Assembly: GCA_020064725.1 (NCBI GenBank)
Contig: JAGTWJ010000004.1
Location: 1 to 39,467, forward strand
DNA from: Drechslerella dactyloides
Lineage: Eukaryota; Ascomycota; Orbiliomycetes; Orbiliales; Orbiliaceae
DNA: 39,467 nt
Direction of reading: 5' to 3'
Shown here: piece after piece, positions 1 to 12,180 of the stretch
How positions within the stretch are numbered: the stretch's first letter is position 1
Layout: each line of letters opens with the position of its first letter
Notes under the pieces: model-generated
Told to the model about the DNA's origin: nothing
What the model saw: the letters and a program-made list of their open reading frames with translations, nothing else
Database searches by the model: none
Translations under genes and position numbers: made by a program

Positions 1-1652
1 TAGCACGGAGGCGCGGGTTGGATTGATTTGATGTTCGCGTTTTGCAGTTCGCTCTTTGACAGGCGTCATCCGATCGCAGGCAAGCGTTGGTTTCGTATGT
101 GGGTAGTGCGATACGCGTGCATATCTGTATAGTATATTTGTTTTCTGCTCTTCTTCTTCTCGTATATACAGATAAGGTAGCATATAGCAGTCATGTAATT
201 CGTATTTGATAATGGAAACCGAAAAGCATGATTGAACATGAGTCAGCTAGCTGGTACGTGAGATCATATGATTATGGATATCAGGCGGCTAGGCACTATC
301 TGTCAGGTATTCTGAGACCAGCTCACGGGTAGCGTATCCGCAATGTTTGTTAGCTGAAACGGGTGCAACTGTTATAGCTGCCCTTTTTAGCAGCCACACC
401 ATTCAAGCCACATAACAAGCTATTCAAGCCACCACCACACACAACGCATTCCAACAATATTGAATAGGCAGAGGCATCACGGCACGCGCAGCTACAGCAT
501 CGGATCCCCACATCAGCTGCTATATTTAGGGTACATCACGCTGCATCTCATGATGATGAAAGTTTTACTTTTCAGAGATGGGAAAAACATGGTAGGATCG
601 ACGAGATTTATAATTGGATGTTACATCGTAACGCCCTGAAATGCGTCGTCTACAGAGCGATCGATCGAGCGAGTGAAGGTTACGTCTTCACGTTCGAAAG
701 TATGCCGGTTAGCCCATCACGAGGTCTCTAGGCGAACACTCGCGTCGCATCCTTTGAATAGGCTATCGCTGCCTGACCGGTTCCTCACCATGCGGAACGC
801 CGAGCTGAACGGCGCTTGATTTGATAGTCTCGGTGCGTTTACCGCTTCGTTGATACTATTGCCACTTATTTCACCTATTCAACACTGTAGAAGGAAGCCC
901 TGACACGCAGCCATCTATTCAGAATGGAACACTGCCTAGACAGTTCCATCGGTCGGTCGAGGCCTCACATACGCGTCCCCTGAATAGAATCTGACCACCT
1001 GTCTGCAGAAAATTATGCAGGGTCCACCATTCAGATCCCCTGCCTTGTGGCCCGTCGATGATATGGAGGATCGTCTATCCTTAGAACCAATCTGCGGCCG
1101 TAAACATGAATATTCGAAGGCATCTACCTATATAGCCCGCCGATAACTTCCCTTCGATTCGTTCTTCTTCTCCCCTTCTATATCATACCTTTACGAAATA
1201 CACATATCAAACCCGACTCGCATCGAAGGCATACATACAAACACACGCTACGTTTGCAAGGCGCAGTCAGCTATACGGACGGCACGCTAGGCTATCGATA
1301 GGCAAAAAACTAACCGCTCGCGACTCAGTCATCCTGAAACGCTCCACTGTGTTGGGGTATCACTATCACCATCTCGATTCTCCACTCTTCCTTTCTTTCG
1401 TTCCAAAACCTTGCGGTACATACGGTCGGGGGTGGGGGCAAGTGCGTTCATGTGCTGTTCGTGTTCATATTTTCTCTGGAGATACTGTATGAGCTGTGCG
1501 CTACCTACTGGTTAGCGCGATCGGTGAGTATAATAATATGGACGAGTTCCCAGTCGAAGCTTTAGGGAGAGAGCTTTCGGTTATAAGGATATAGGGCTGA
1601 CATGACCACGATGTGGAATATTGGTAGTTACGGCAAGCTTTTCGGCCAGGAT
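1..1652. other. gene-free stretch with clustered 7-bp word
   Basis: I see no supported gene here. The stretch contains six exact copies of CTATTCA or its complement TGAATAG between 420 and 987, described under findings. The part from about 1100 to 1650 is the likely promoter and leader of the secreted-protein gene that begins at 1653. It has TATA-like TATATA around 1127 and a pyrimidine-rich patch near 1160-1180. A short G-rich run (two G5 blocks) lies near 1428-1439. Confidence 0.6.
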
Positions 1653-3002
1653 ATGAAAATACCCCTACTGCTGGTGTCGTGTTCGGCGCTAGCTTTAGGC
1701 TTTCCTATCGGGTACGTTCTTCATGTTTATATGGAAGCGTGGAAAGAGATTGAATTTTGACCATATTGGCTAGCAACCTCCCTGGACTTCTTCTGTCAAT
1801 ATTCTCGCGAACCGAGAAATTCAACCGCAGGTAAGTGTCCCGTGGGATACATACCGCAACTGCAGCATATTAAATCGTGTACAGGCAACTACAATCCTCC
1901 CCAGCATTGTGTACGAACCTGCAGTCCAAAGCACGCAGGCACCCGATCTCGACAAGCGTGCGCCCTTCTTCGGATTCAAATTTCGGTACTACCGCGTGCC
2001 AGTTGTCAAGAGCGGTAGGCCGTACAGAGGCTACTATAGACGGCGCAGCGAGGGCAGTTTCCGATACACGCACAATCAACAAACGGCCGAGCAATACGTT
2101 CTTTCCCAGACTTCAGACTCGACCAGACTCCCCAAGACGACGCATGCGCAGGTCGCAGCAAAGACAGGGGACAGAGAATATGAAAGGATGGGTCAGGTAA
2201 TTGACAGGCCGTCAGCACTCACGGGCAGAGACTTGGCCACGACGACGACCATTCTCATTCCAACAATGCCATCGCCAGAAGCGGCTGTAACGCCTACACC
2301 AACAGAATGCAGCGACTGCTGGACGCCTGGCGCACCCCGCGGCCGACCGTTTCCTTACATGCACAAACGCGCGGTCGGTGACAGGTGGCACACGGACACC
2401 AGTACCTCCAGCGGCAACAGCCGCCCCACCAAGGACTTTTTCCCAATGTTCGCGTCCACCGTTAGCCTGCAGCCGCCGCCAAAGTATACAATACGTCCTC
2501 CGGCAACTCTCGTGACCGCCACACCGGCCCGTCCAACAGCTACAGCAGTAGTTGGCAGGCACCTTATTATCGTCACCGTCACGAAAATAGCGGGAAATCC
2601 GGGAATATATCACCCGCCACCAACATCCACGTCCAAATTCACAACCACACGCGCAAACCCGCGGCTACACCCACACGTACGCCTGTGGCGAAATCCTCAC
2701 AAGCTGATCTTCTTACAAGACCGCCACTGCTCAGGCCTCCCATTATCGTTGTGCCAATTTACAGCGGACCGCAAAGCATGGTGACGGCCGCGCCACGAAA
2801 GGCTCGTCCGACAGCAATCATCATCAAGCCGACGCCTACGAGCGTGGCACCCACGCCAACTGATACCCCCATTGACGGAACATACGTACCACCGGACCCG
2901 GATCAAGGCGGTGGCGACGATGGTAACAGGTCCCCCGCCCGCCCTTACTACGTGAAGCGGCGCGCGAGTGGGAATTGCGACAGATACCCAAGCAGGGCTT
3001 AG
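1653..3002 (+). CDS. secreted Pro/Thr-rich protein with dibasic (Kex2-like) sites; reading frame interrupted
   Basis: I do not recognise the family. The ATG at 1653 opens a classical signal peptide (MKIPLLLVSCSALALG). In-frame ATGs at 1602 and 1611 also exist but would place a polar stretch before it. Likely introns are 1712-1773 (GTACGT...TAG) and 1831-1884 (GTAAGT...ACAG). Downstream, a long open frame runs to about 2640, then a different frame rich in Pro and Thr continues to the stop at 3000-3002. The mature part has Lys-Arg sites in LDKRAPFF, HKRAVGD and VKRRASG, which suit Golgi Kex2 processing (inference). The signal-peptide exon is one base out of register with the main frame. A second one-base loss is needed between about 2620 and 2690. 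Either the sequence has indel errors, the gene is decaying, or my exon limits are wrong. The exact protein is therefore unsure; secretion is the best-supported part. Confidence 0.5.
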
Positions 3003-4687
3003 CCTTAGTATAAGTGATGGGATGATACCCTGAGTACGTTTACCCTAGCAGCATGATTATGGATAGCGATGTGGGTTAAAGTTGATAATAGCGTTCAGGT
3101 TATAGCGATACCATGGACTCTGCCACGGGACATTAGTTTGATGCGTTTCCCAGTTCGACAAGTTAATAAGCTGGTTTGTTTTAGTTGTGTGCTTTCCCTC
3201 ATGTATCAGAGGCCGGGTAGCCTCTTGATCGAGTACTTGCTGCTTCTTTTGAACTCTCTTTGAGCTATCGTCTTTCTTTAAGTTGATTTTCCTCTTATGT
3301 GTGAGTTTCCTGTCAGATCGTTCAACGAAGCTCTGAACGATGATTACATGTACTTATTATATTCTCATAAAAACTGTTCGGTATCGAGCGTCGAGTGGAT
3401 GCTGAAGTACGCCAGTTGCATTGCTGCATGTACGAACTAAAATAAATAAAATAAAATACATCTCGCTCACACACCTAGCTTTCATATATATAAGTAGAAT
3501 CCATGGATCTTTAGTTTTTCCTAAAAACTATAACCTTGACACGATATTTCTGGCTTGAGCATCCTGGTTCCGACAAAAGGATCAGTTAGTCTCAATATTC
3601 TATTATGGTACTGAGGCCTATAAATCACTACGAATTTGTCGATAACGTTGGGTATTGATATAAAGTGACTCCTGCGCGATGCGTTTTTGTCGCATTCGCG
3701 GCCGACTCAAGAGGTGTCTTTGTACGCGTAAGCTGGAGAGTGCGATAACACGAAGCTGCGCGTACGCGTACGAGAATCGGGTGACTGACAGTTCGGATGT
3801 TTTTTGCCCGCTATGATTTTGAAACCTCCGTCTGGCGGACATGTTCGTCTTATCATACAATCTATCAGCTATCCGAGGGATGCCTTGACACCTATCGTCC
3901 ATGTTGTATATCTACAATTTCGGTGTTGCCACTTTACTTGTATCACCGCATCGGCAGATGGAGTTTAGATTAAGCGTTAGAGAACACGAAATTAGAACGC
4001 TTCCAGAATGAATGGGTAATTCCGAAATTAATTGGATCGAATGAAGAAATTTGGAAAGGGCCCGGAACACGGCGCTTATAATTATATAATAGCTAGTCCA
4101 ACTTGAGTATCATTCACACATTGAGTATTCATCGCTCCTCGTGTCTCGCTTCTGCACAGCCTCACCAGCGGACGTGCGACAGCTGCGCCTGCTGACCGAG
4201 CTCCCCTGTCGATGCCATCCGTCCACGTAGAAAGTACTAAGTACGCGTGTGGTCGAGACGGCGGCTGCCGTCAGGTACCGCTGGGCGGAGAGCTCGGCAG
4301 GGTCCGCGGCAGTGTGCGTTGCGCAGGGGCCACGTAACAAACAGCCTGCCGCAGAAAAAAGCAGGTGCACATGGGCAGCGGAAATAGCTGAAGTTCTCGG
4401 TCAGCCCGCGCCTCCTGGCCGAATTCCATTCCACTCCACCATCATCATCAAACCTCCTCGAACCTCCTTCTATATATCCATCCAGCGACCCCCCGGCGAG
4501 CATCAACGGCATCGAACCCGCTCTGCTCGACGCCGTTACCCCAGCCAGCTTATAAGAACCCACGCGCACGACGACCAACCGAGAGTTTACCAGCTCCTCG
4601 TGACCACGTCGCACCACTCCGACCTCCCTCTGAAAACCATCTTCCATCCCGCTTCCATCTCCGAAAACCGCATAACCTTCCTTCACG
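3003..4687. other. intergenic region, with 16-nt repeat copy and PRA1 promoter
   Basis: No gene is supported. Positions 3264-3279 carry the word GCTATCGTCTTTCTTT, which recurs in the arm of the inverted repeat at 13881-13900. An A-rich patch of AAATA units lies near 3437-3460. From about 4430 to 4687 the plus strand becomes pyrimidine-rich with a TATATATC at about 4470, as expected for promoter and leader of the gene starting at 4688. Confidence 0.5.
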
Positions 4688-5320
4688 ATGTCTGGATACA
4701 TTCGGCTACCGACCTCGATAGTCACCGAGCAGCTCAGCGCTGGCCTCTCCCGATTTCAGGTATTCCTCCCATCCCGTCCAGCTCGCGTCGCCCACGCCAA
4801 CCTGCAAAATCGCATGGTAGCACGAGTTACCCCTTTCACCGTCCACGTGCTAACCGCCATCTAGAACACCTCCCTCTCCTCCCGCTATAACACCCTCCGC
4901 CCGATCTCCGAGTTCTTCGACTTCCGGCGCATATCCAAGCCCGCAAACTTTGGCGAAGCCCAGTCCCGTATCACGTACAACCTCGGCCACTTCTCGTCCA
5001 ACTACTCGCTCGTCTTCGTCATCCTCGCCATCTACTGCATCATCAACAACCCGCCGCTGCTGGCTCTCATCTTCATCGTCATCGGCGGCGTCTACGGCAT
5101 TGGCAAGCTCGAGGGCCGCGACCTTCAGATCGGTACCTTCCGCGCCACCGTCAACCAGCTGTGGGGCGCCCTCGCCGTCGTTGGCTTCATTCTGGCAATC
5201 TGGTCGGGACCCCTGGGCATCATGTTCAATCTGATTGGTGCCAGCGCCATCACGATCCTCGGGCACGCTGTCTTCCTCGAGCGGCCAATTGAGAACGAGT
5301 TTGCCGAGGAGACTGTCTAA
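4688..5320 (+). CDS. PRA1 family protein (prenylated Rab acceptor, Yip3-like)
   Basis: This is a small membrane protein of the early secretory pathway. PRA1/Yip3 proteins bind prenylated Rab GTPases at ER and Golgi membranes and are thought to help them leave GDI (family knowledge). Exon 1 is 4688-4759 (24 codons, phase 0). The intron is 4760-4864 (105 nt, GTATTC...CTAG, with GCTAAC branch-like sequence near 4849). Exon 2 is 4865-5320. The product is 175 aa, the usual length for the family. It has the two long hydrophobic hairpins, at about residues 72-103 and 124-157, separated by a short polar stretch (KLEGRDLQIG). The family-typical region RPISEFFDF precedes the first hairpin, and the tail is acidic. 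The frame is clean and codons are strongly C-ending, unlike the flanks. Assignment is from fold pattern and sequence style, without an alignment. Confidence 0.9.
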
Positions 5321-7694
5321 GCGACCATCTCTTCGACGCTTTTGACACGATAGGCATGATTGAACACTTTTCGGGCGAGATGCGAAGGCGGGGGTGGTGG
5401 TGGGATCGTGGGGTTGCTGATATTGGGATATGATGCATGGAGAGGATCGAGGGATAGTCTCGAGATCGAGGGATTGGCTGTGGTTCAGTTCTTTTCCATT
5501 CGATTGTATGTCTTAACGCTTTGGGATATAATACCTTGATAATTAGACCTTGCTTGGGACGAATTTTTCTTTTTGCTTGCCTTTGGGATTGGGGGTGTGG
5601 TAGACACGACGGAGAGTATGGAACACATGAATTTTAATGCATCCATCTTTGCGCATGGAATGGATACGCAGTACACCGGCCAAATGAAGCTCGAGGTCTA
5701 AATTATGCTTGGCAAAAGTGACGGTAGAGAGAGTATCGATTTGACTGCACGAGTAGCAGCCAACTCGGCGGAAGCGTGTGAATGCCGCCAACCGTGTCGG
5801 CCATCCTTGGAAGTTTCATCTTCCCAACTCGAGTCATGGACAAGTTGCAATTGTACGCTCCATATAGAAAACGTCTGTGGAAGATGTTGCGAGGCGTACT
5901 CGCGCGTCAGACCTCGTTTGGCCAAAATGTTCCCCTAACTTTCAGGTCCTATATACCTAAATGGCGGGGTGTATTATCAATGAACCGCATTTATACAGAG
6001 TACCCTTGTCTCGCGGGCCAGAAGCGATTGTTCCGAGAGTGGGTATTGGCCATTCTGTGGAACAATTGCAAATGGTGGTATACGAGACAAGAAACAATCG
6101 GTTCTTAAAACCTATGCATGGTGGCGGGGGTCCTTTTGCATACCTGTTGCCGCAGCGCTTTATATATGAATACACGGAACAGCCACACCTGCAACATTCG
6201 ATAGCAATCTTTTTATCCAACAAGCTCGTATCATGAGGCAATCTAGCCACATAAGATCTTAACATATGCACTACACCAGTAGATGCATACATCGCCTGAC
6301 TCCAGCCGGTATCCAGGCACGTGCCAGGTTACGACATTCATAGCGGTCTATATCAATCCTTTGACGCCAGAACAGCCACAGCTATCTTATTCTCAGTCGT
6401 AAATTTGGAGGTAACAGGGCCTGGCGGTGTTCTGTCGTCTCTGCCACTGCATGGTTCGTAATCTGGTACTCTGGTTAGCATATTAAGCTACGTTATTCAA
6501 GTTATATTGAGGTTAGTACGCCGCAAACTTGTACATGGCTGCGGTGCATGGTGGAGCCTGCATGGCAGGTAAGTCTACCTCCGGATGTATCCCGTCCATG
6601 CATTTAGGAAGATGAAATTCTATGCAGTCCCCACTTATCATAGGCGCGGCGTTTGTATGTACACTCGTGATCAAACTTTGCCCTCAACTGGTAGAAGACT
6701 CGCTGATACGTTCCAGCTTTCTCGTCCCTCGTGGATTACACCATACTTATCTACTTCGGAAAAAATAAATCGCCCACCTATATAATTTCGACGAACATTC
6801 GGATAAATACGTATCCGGATTGCATTGCCAACAGACGAATTGGGTGGCACTCCTGAAGGATCTGAGTATTCGAATGAGGACGGACGCCACCTGCTGTCGT
6901 TTGATGGGAGCAATTAATATCGTGAAACGAATTCGAGGTTAACTCGAGTTAATTACATCAAGTTATCATATGATATGGTATACCAACACTGTGAATTTTA
7001 CTCCAAGAAAACGCACGTACAAGAGCCTTGGCTCCGCGTAGGTGGAATATTCAACGGACGTTTATTGTATTGCGTAGCACATTAATATTTCTGCTATCGA
7101 CTAGTAGAAGGAAAGGGAATATTGAATCTATCCAAGCGTATCGGTGTATTTCGTATGCAGAAAGATCAATAGCTACATGATACGGCAATGAATGGGTAGG
7201 CATCCGCATGGAGCTCAGACTAAGGCAATACCAGTACGAGCCATATGAAGCTTCGGATTGGCCAGCGCGTAGGATCTGGATTGGATAAAGAGCTATGCCA
7301 GAGGTCTGCACAGACGATAACCCGTAGAGAACTACTAAGGCCATAGCTTTCGGCAAGCTTCACAAGCATAGCACATGGCAGCATGTATCAATCGCTCAAA
7401 CAGCCGCGGTGGGATACAATCGATCGCGTGTGTCCTTGGCGGGTGCATCTCGCCAGGATCCGGTGAGCTGTCGTCTGGTGTTGCAAGTTGGCGGCTTCCC
7501 AATCGGGCTGGACGTAGCGCAACTAACCACCTTTCCACAACTTCGACCTCAATTGCAACCACGTCTCCGTCCTTGCCTCCTTTCCGGTCTTCACAACTGC
7601 ATCTCGAGACCGTTCCAACTCCGATCCCTCCAGTCCGTTCATTGCTGTACCATCACCCGGCGAACCTGCCCTCGACCAATCGGCGTGTCCAACG
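5321..7694. other. gene-free intergenic region
   Basis: Open frames of up to about 110 codons occur on both strands but none shows coding character, introns or a recognisable motif. The last 250 bases before 7695 are pyrimidine-rich on the plus strand and probably form the ERJ5 promoter and leader. I see no RNA gene or repeat here. Confidence 0.5.
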
Positions 7695-8904
7695 ATGAGG
7701 TTCGCGCACACGCTGCTGCTGCTGCTGCCAGCTGCAGCTCTAACGGCAGCATGGAGCAAAGAAGGTGTGCTCCAGCTTCGCGATGACAGCTACAGAATAC
7801 GCAGACATGCTGACGATATCCAGACCACGAGATCTTCCGTCTCAAAGACGAGGTTGAAGCCACCGAGGGCAAGATCAACTTTTACGGTGCGTGGCTTCCA
7901 AACTCCCTGCCTCGCCACCGCAATCCCAATGCTAACGTTCCTCCAGACTTCTTGAACGCCCCCCTCCGTCTACGCGACCCAAGACGAGATCAACAAGGCA
8001 TACCGCAAGACCTCCCGCCAGATCCACCCGGACAAATTCATCCCGCCTTCCCGCCTCAAGAAGTCCGGCAAGACGCCCACCTTCTACCCGCCAAAATCAA
8101 CCTACCTCCCGCAAACCCGCAAAGCTGCCGATGAGCGTTTCGCCCGCCTCGGCCTCGTCGCCAACATCCTCCGCGGCCCCGAACGCGAGCGCTACGACCA
8201 CTTCCTCCGCAATGGCTTCCCCGCTGGCGTGGTACTGGATACTACTACTCTCGCGTCCGCCCCGGCTTGTTCTCCGTCCTCATCGGCTTGTGGATCGTCA
8301 TCGCAGGTGGCATGCACTACCTCGTCATGCGGGTGAACACTACCCAGCAGCGCCGCTTCATGGAACGCTACATCGCGGACGCGCGCGTCGCAGCATGGGG
8401 CAACAACCACGGCCTGGCAAACCTGAACATCGACGCGCTCGCCGACACCAGCGGCGGCAGTAGAGGCCCCACCCCGCCGCCGGGAAATCGGAAGCAGCGA
8501 CGCGCAGCAAAGGCCGCCGGCTCGGGAACCAATACGCCCCCGTACCCACCGACAAGCCGCAGCATGTCGCGAAGCGCAAGGTCACGAGCGAGAACGGCAA
8601 GGTGTTCATGGTGACGTCGCTAGGAGACGTCTCGCTGGTCGAGGAGGATGAGGACGGCGTGATGAGGGAGTATCTCCTAGATCTAGACGAGATTCCGAAG
8701 GCGCAATGGCGCAACACGGCGATGGTGCGCGCGCCGATGTGGGTGTATGAGTTCGTGATGGACAAGGTCTCCGGAGGAAAGGCCGGGAAGGCGAAGGATG
8801 GTATGCCGGATATTGTAATCGGTGATGGCGAGGGCGCGTCCGTGGATGAGGTGATGGAGCGAAAGGGTCTCAAGAAGCGTGGGAAGGGGCAGAGCAAGCG
8901 GTGA
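7695..8904 (+). CDS. ERJ5: ER membrane J-protein Erj5-like (DnaJ family), reading frame broken by three indels
   Basis: Erj5 is an ER-membrane Hsp40 co-chaperone that stimulates Kar2/BiP (family knowledge). The start codon opens a signal sequence (MRFAHTLLLLLPAAALTAAW). Introns: 7765-7823 (GTGTGC...CCAG, GCTGAC branch) and 7887-7946 (GTGCGT...CCAG, GCTAAC branch). They join phase 1 to give WSKEDHEIF and INFYDFLNAP. The J domain has YRKTSRQIHPDKF, with the HPD motif at 8025-8033, and ends near RERYDHFLRNGFP. One membrane helix follows (GLFSVLIGLWIVIAGG), then a basic NRKQRR segment and the C-terminal EEDEDGVMREYLLDLDEI block typical of the family. To read through, the frame must change at the C6 run 7959-7964, at about 8219-8225, and at about 8515-8545. 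Splice sites and all domains are intact, so sequencing error looks likelier than a pseudogene. Confidence 0.85.
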
Positions 8905-10990
8905 TGCGGGATACACACGCGGTGGAGTAGACGGGTGAGAAACATGGGGTTTGCGTGCATGACTAAGTCTTGCATCATGAAAGGCCGCAGCATCGTGCGT
9001 GGGGTCGGTCGGCTTTTTGAGTATGAGAACTTGGTGTTTTCATCCTCTCTATTTTTCTTTTGTTCATTTCTGCGGATTTCCCTTATATTCAATATACATA
9101 TGTATGTACGGGATGGACCAAAAGTCGTCCTAGCTTCCACATGTCAATATTCATCTATAGAATCATCCATTCAAGCATGCAATTGCTATATTTACATTTA
9201 GAGCTAAATTTGCCACCGATATACCCTACGGTCCTACATTCCGGTAAATAAGCTCTCCTTCAAGGATTGTTCCGTGCTTTGGGTATATTCGCCCTTTCGA
9301 CGGAGGCCGGGTACGTACGAGACAAGTCAAAATACTACAGCATCTCAGCTACACATATACACTCATTCCATGGTAGCTTGATAGGGCGCATGCAGATACT
9401 CCAGGCCAGCAATTTCATCACATTTCACACAAGATAAAGTCACGTTTACAATCCACACGCTGTACTCAACTCGCAGAGTCAGATATTCAATTTCTCGATC
9501 AAAAAAGTACAGTCATCCGCGCATATCTACCCCTCTATCCTATCACCATGATCACCTGCACTCCCTCGCAGTCTCCACTTACCACTCTATCTATGGACCG
9601 TTCCAACAGCCATCCTGTCCGTCCGTCCGCCTCACATTGCCCGTCCGCCTCGCTCTCGCCCGTCCGTCCCATCCATCACATCACCTCTCGAGCGATCGAT
9701 CTGGGTCGCCCCAGTCTATATGTACACACAAGTATAACGATTACAATATTGCAGTGCGTGCATGCAGGGATCGATGTAAATGAGTCATCCGAATAAGGAT
9801 GCGGCAAACCAGACGGAATTCAAAGCGGAGAGCAGATGTGCATGCGATGCGGACAGTCTATCGATATGATGCATAGGCGATAAGAGAGTATACTAACAGG
9901 AGTGGAGGAATGCAGGGTATTTTATGTATGTATATGCTGAGAGGAGATATGTGTCATATCAGAGCGGATGCGCTGCAGCATGGCAGCTAGCTGAGACGCA
10001 GGCTGGGCAGAAGCTTGAGACATCGAAAGCTCTGTAGCCGTAGCTAAGACGTATGAGAATCGCGTAATAGCGTGACTCGTGGGATAATATCAGACGGACA
10101 CTGTAGCATGTGCGTTCTAACGCGCAACTTGAAGCTCAAAAATATTTCGAATACAGCATGCGCGACCAACTGATCAATCGATCGGGGACTGCAAAGACGG
10201 CAGCGAGGAATGATATGATAAGTATATAATAAATTGTAATACAGACGGCCGGTACCAAAGATACAGATCAATTGGCGTAACAGCGAGAACGGCAGGTATA
10301 TATAAATTAGCGGTTTATAACACAAACAAGCTGCGCAAACCATAATATATCGCGACGGCATGTGAAGCGGTCGAAGTATAGTACCAAACGGACGAAAGAA
10401 GTAGCAGGTGCGTGCAGGCATGATATCGATATCGTCAAGCTGAAAAACGAAACGAAGGCAGCCAAAAACATGAACCATAAAGAAAAACTTCAACAACCAA
10501 GGTGAAGAAGAAATAGAATAAAAGTTATGCGTTGGGTAGGAGGGGAGGATGATGGAAAGGGGGATATACGATATATAGCGTGCCTCAAAGACGAGACCAC
10601 GAAAACAGACAGACGCCGGAACTTTTTCTTAAAACAGCCAGATCGCTCGCAGTGCAGAGAAATCAACCAACCCCGTGGCATCATGCATCGATAAGATCAA
10701 GCGAAACGAACGCAGAAGAGCCGCGAATAAAACAATCAAAATCGAGTAAAGGAAACGAGCTCGGCATCAGCTCTACGCGAAGTAATCAATCACATGCGCC
10801 AACCGTACGAATCCCAAAAACCAACCTTACACACATAGGTATATATTTCAATACCTCCCCGGAAATTCACATGTTCCCCGATCCATGTTCAGGAAAGCCA
10901 ATTGAGACATGCTCGCTTCGAGCCCATGGATCTCCCCTCGTCGATGTGGTGGTATTTCTGTTAGAAAACAGAAATTCGCATGTTGATTGA
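8905..10990. other. gene-free intergenic region between convergent genes
   Basis: It holds the 3' flanks of ERJ5 (+) and of the gene on the minus strand that ends at 10991. Open frames of up to 150 codons are present but have no start context, introns or motifs that convince me. One exact TGCATGCA octamer lies at 9759-9766. Tandem GTCCGTCC-type pyrimidine runs lie at about 9615-9670. Confidence 0.5.
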
Positions 10991-12080
10991 TTACTTCAGC
11001 CCGTAGAGCCTGGCCAGTTGCTCGTCCTCGAACCGCTCCTGCGCGGCCTCTACAACGCCCATGAGCGCCTCGTTTTGCTTGCGCTCCATCTTGCGCTTCT
11101 CCAGCTCCTCCAGACCGCGTGCCAGCTTGCCGCCGCGCGACTTCTCGCCCATTATCTCCATCTTGGCGAGGGCTGCCATTTGCCGGTCGATATCGTGCGC
11201 ACGCTCGTGCAGGCCTTCCTCGACATTATACTGAGTGAAGGCAGCGGCGTGCTTGGCACCGCCCCGTTTGGCGACACCCGGCGTGACGGATGCGTCGTCG
11301 GGGTCGGTACCGATTTTTGGCGACTTGATGCTGTTGCTCCCGCTGCCGACCTGGCGGATGAGGATTTTCGCGGTTTGGCCGGTCTGTTGGGCAGTGTGTT
11401 GGAGCTGCGCCGGCGCTGCTGTCTGTCGTGTGTGCTCAATGTGGATGTGGATGTGGTGTTTGTGGTGTTTGTAGCTGCGGCAGCATCGTCACCTTGCTGC
11501 TGCGACTCGCCGTCCTCGTGGTCTTCCGTTGTCCGTAGTAGGGATGCCATGGAAGCTTCGACGGCAGCTACTTCGTCTTCCCGGCGGCGGTCCTCGCGCT
11601 TACGTGGAATCTTGACGGTTTCTTGGGCCTTGAGAGCCCGTTTTTTCTCGGCCTTGGCGGTTTTTTTCGCCTTTTGCGGGCGCGGGCGCGTTCCTCGGGT
11701 GTCATGCTCTTGCGCTTATCCTCTTCGTCATCCGAGGGGTATTGCGGCTGCACGCCTGGATCCACGGGCGGTGCGACGTGGGCAGCGGCGGCTGACGTGT
11801 GGTGGCCGCTACCACGGTGAGGGCCTTTCTTGCGCAGCGAGCGCTCACGTGCGTGTTCACGGCCAGGCGAGCGAAGGTCGCCGTGGGTTAAAAAGTCGAG
11901 ATCGGAGGGCTCCATGATGGATGGAGCGAGATCGTCCTCGCCGGAGTCGGAGATGTCGTCGGTGGCAGTGGAGGAGGAGCAGGTGGAGGAAGTGGGAGAG
12001 GGAGGCGGCCTCGGCGATTGGGGATGTGTGATCTGGGGGGTTGCGAGTATCGGAGGAGTCGCGGCTGGCTGCTGTGACAT
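10991..12080 (-). CDS. unrecognised charged protein with coiled-coil C terminus; frame broken by two missing bases
   Basis: I do not recognise the family. The ATG at 12080 opens a Pro/Ser-rich N terminus (MSQQPAATPPILATPQ), followed by an acidic patch (DISDSGEDD) and DFLTHGDLRSP. A strongly basic stretch begins at TPEERARARK. At the T7 run 11661-11667 (A7 on the coding strand) the frame must shift. After restoring one A it continues KKTAKAEKKRALKAQETVKI and on to EVAAVEASMASLLR. A low-complexity Gln/Ala/Asn/Thr region follows. Somewhere between about 11290 and 11480 a second one-base loss leads into the last frame. That frame has FTQYNVEEGLHERAHDIDR and a charged helical end, LEELEKRKMERKQ to ARLYGLK. 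The total of 1090 nt plus two bases is an exact multiple of three. Composition suggests a nuclear protein (inference). No intron is needed. Confidence 0.65.
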
Positions 12081-12089
12081 GGCTGATTG

Positions 12090-12180
12090 ACTGATTGGAG
12101 AAGAGGAGAAAGAAGGGAAGGGGAAGAAGAGGAGAAGAGAAAAGGGAGTAAGCGGCGGGAAGGGAGGGAAGGTGGATGTT
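12090..12180 (-). promoter_or_regulatory. pyrimidine-rich leader of the 12080 gene
   Basis: On the minus strand this is an almost uninterrupted C/T tract just upstream of the ATG at 12080 (G/A on the strand given). CT-rich leaders next to transcription starts are common in filamentous ascomycetes. A second purine-rich block at about 12630-12735 lies further upstream. Confidence 0.45.
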
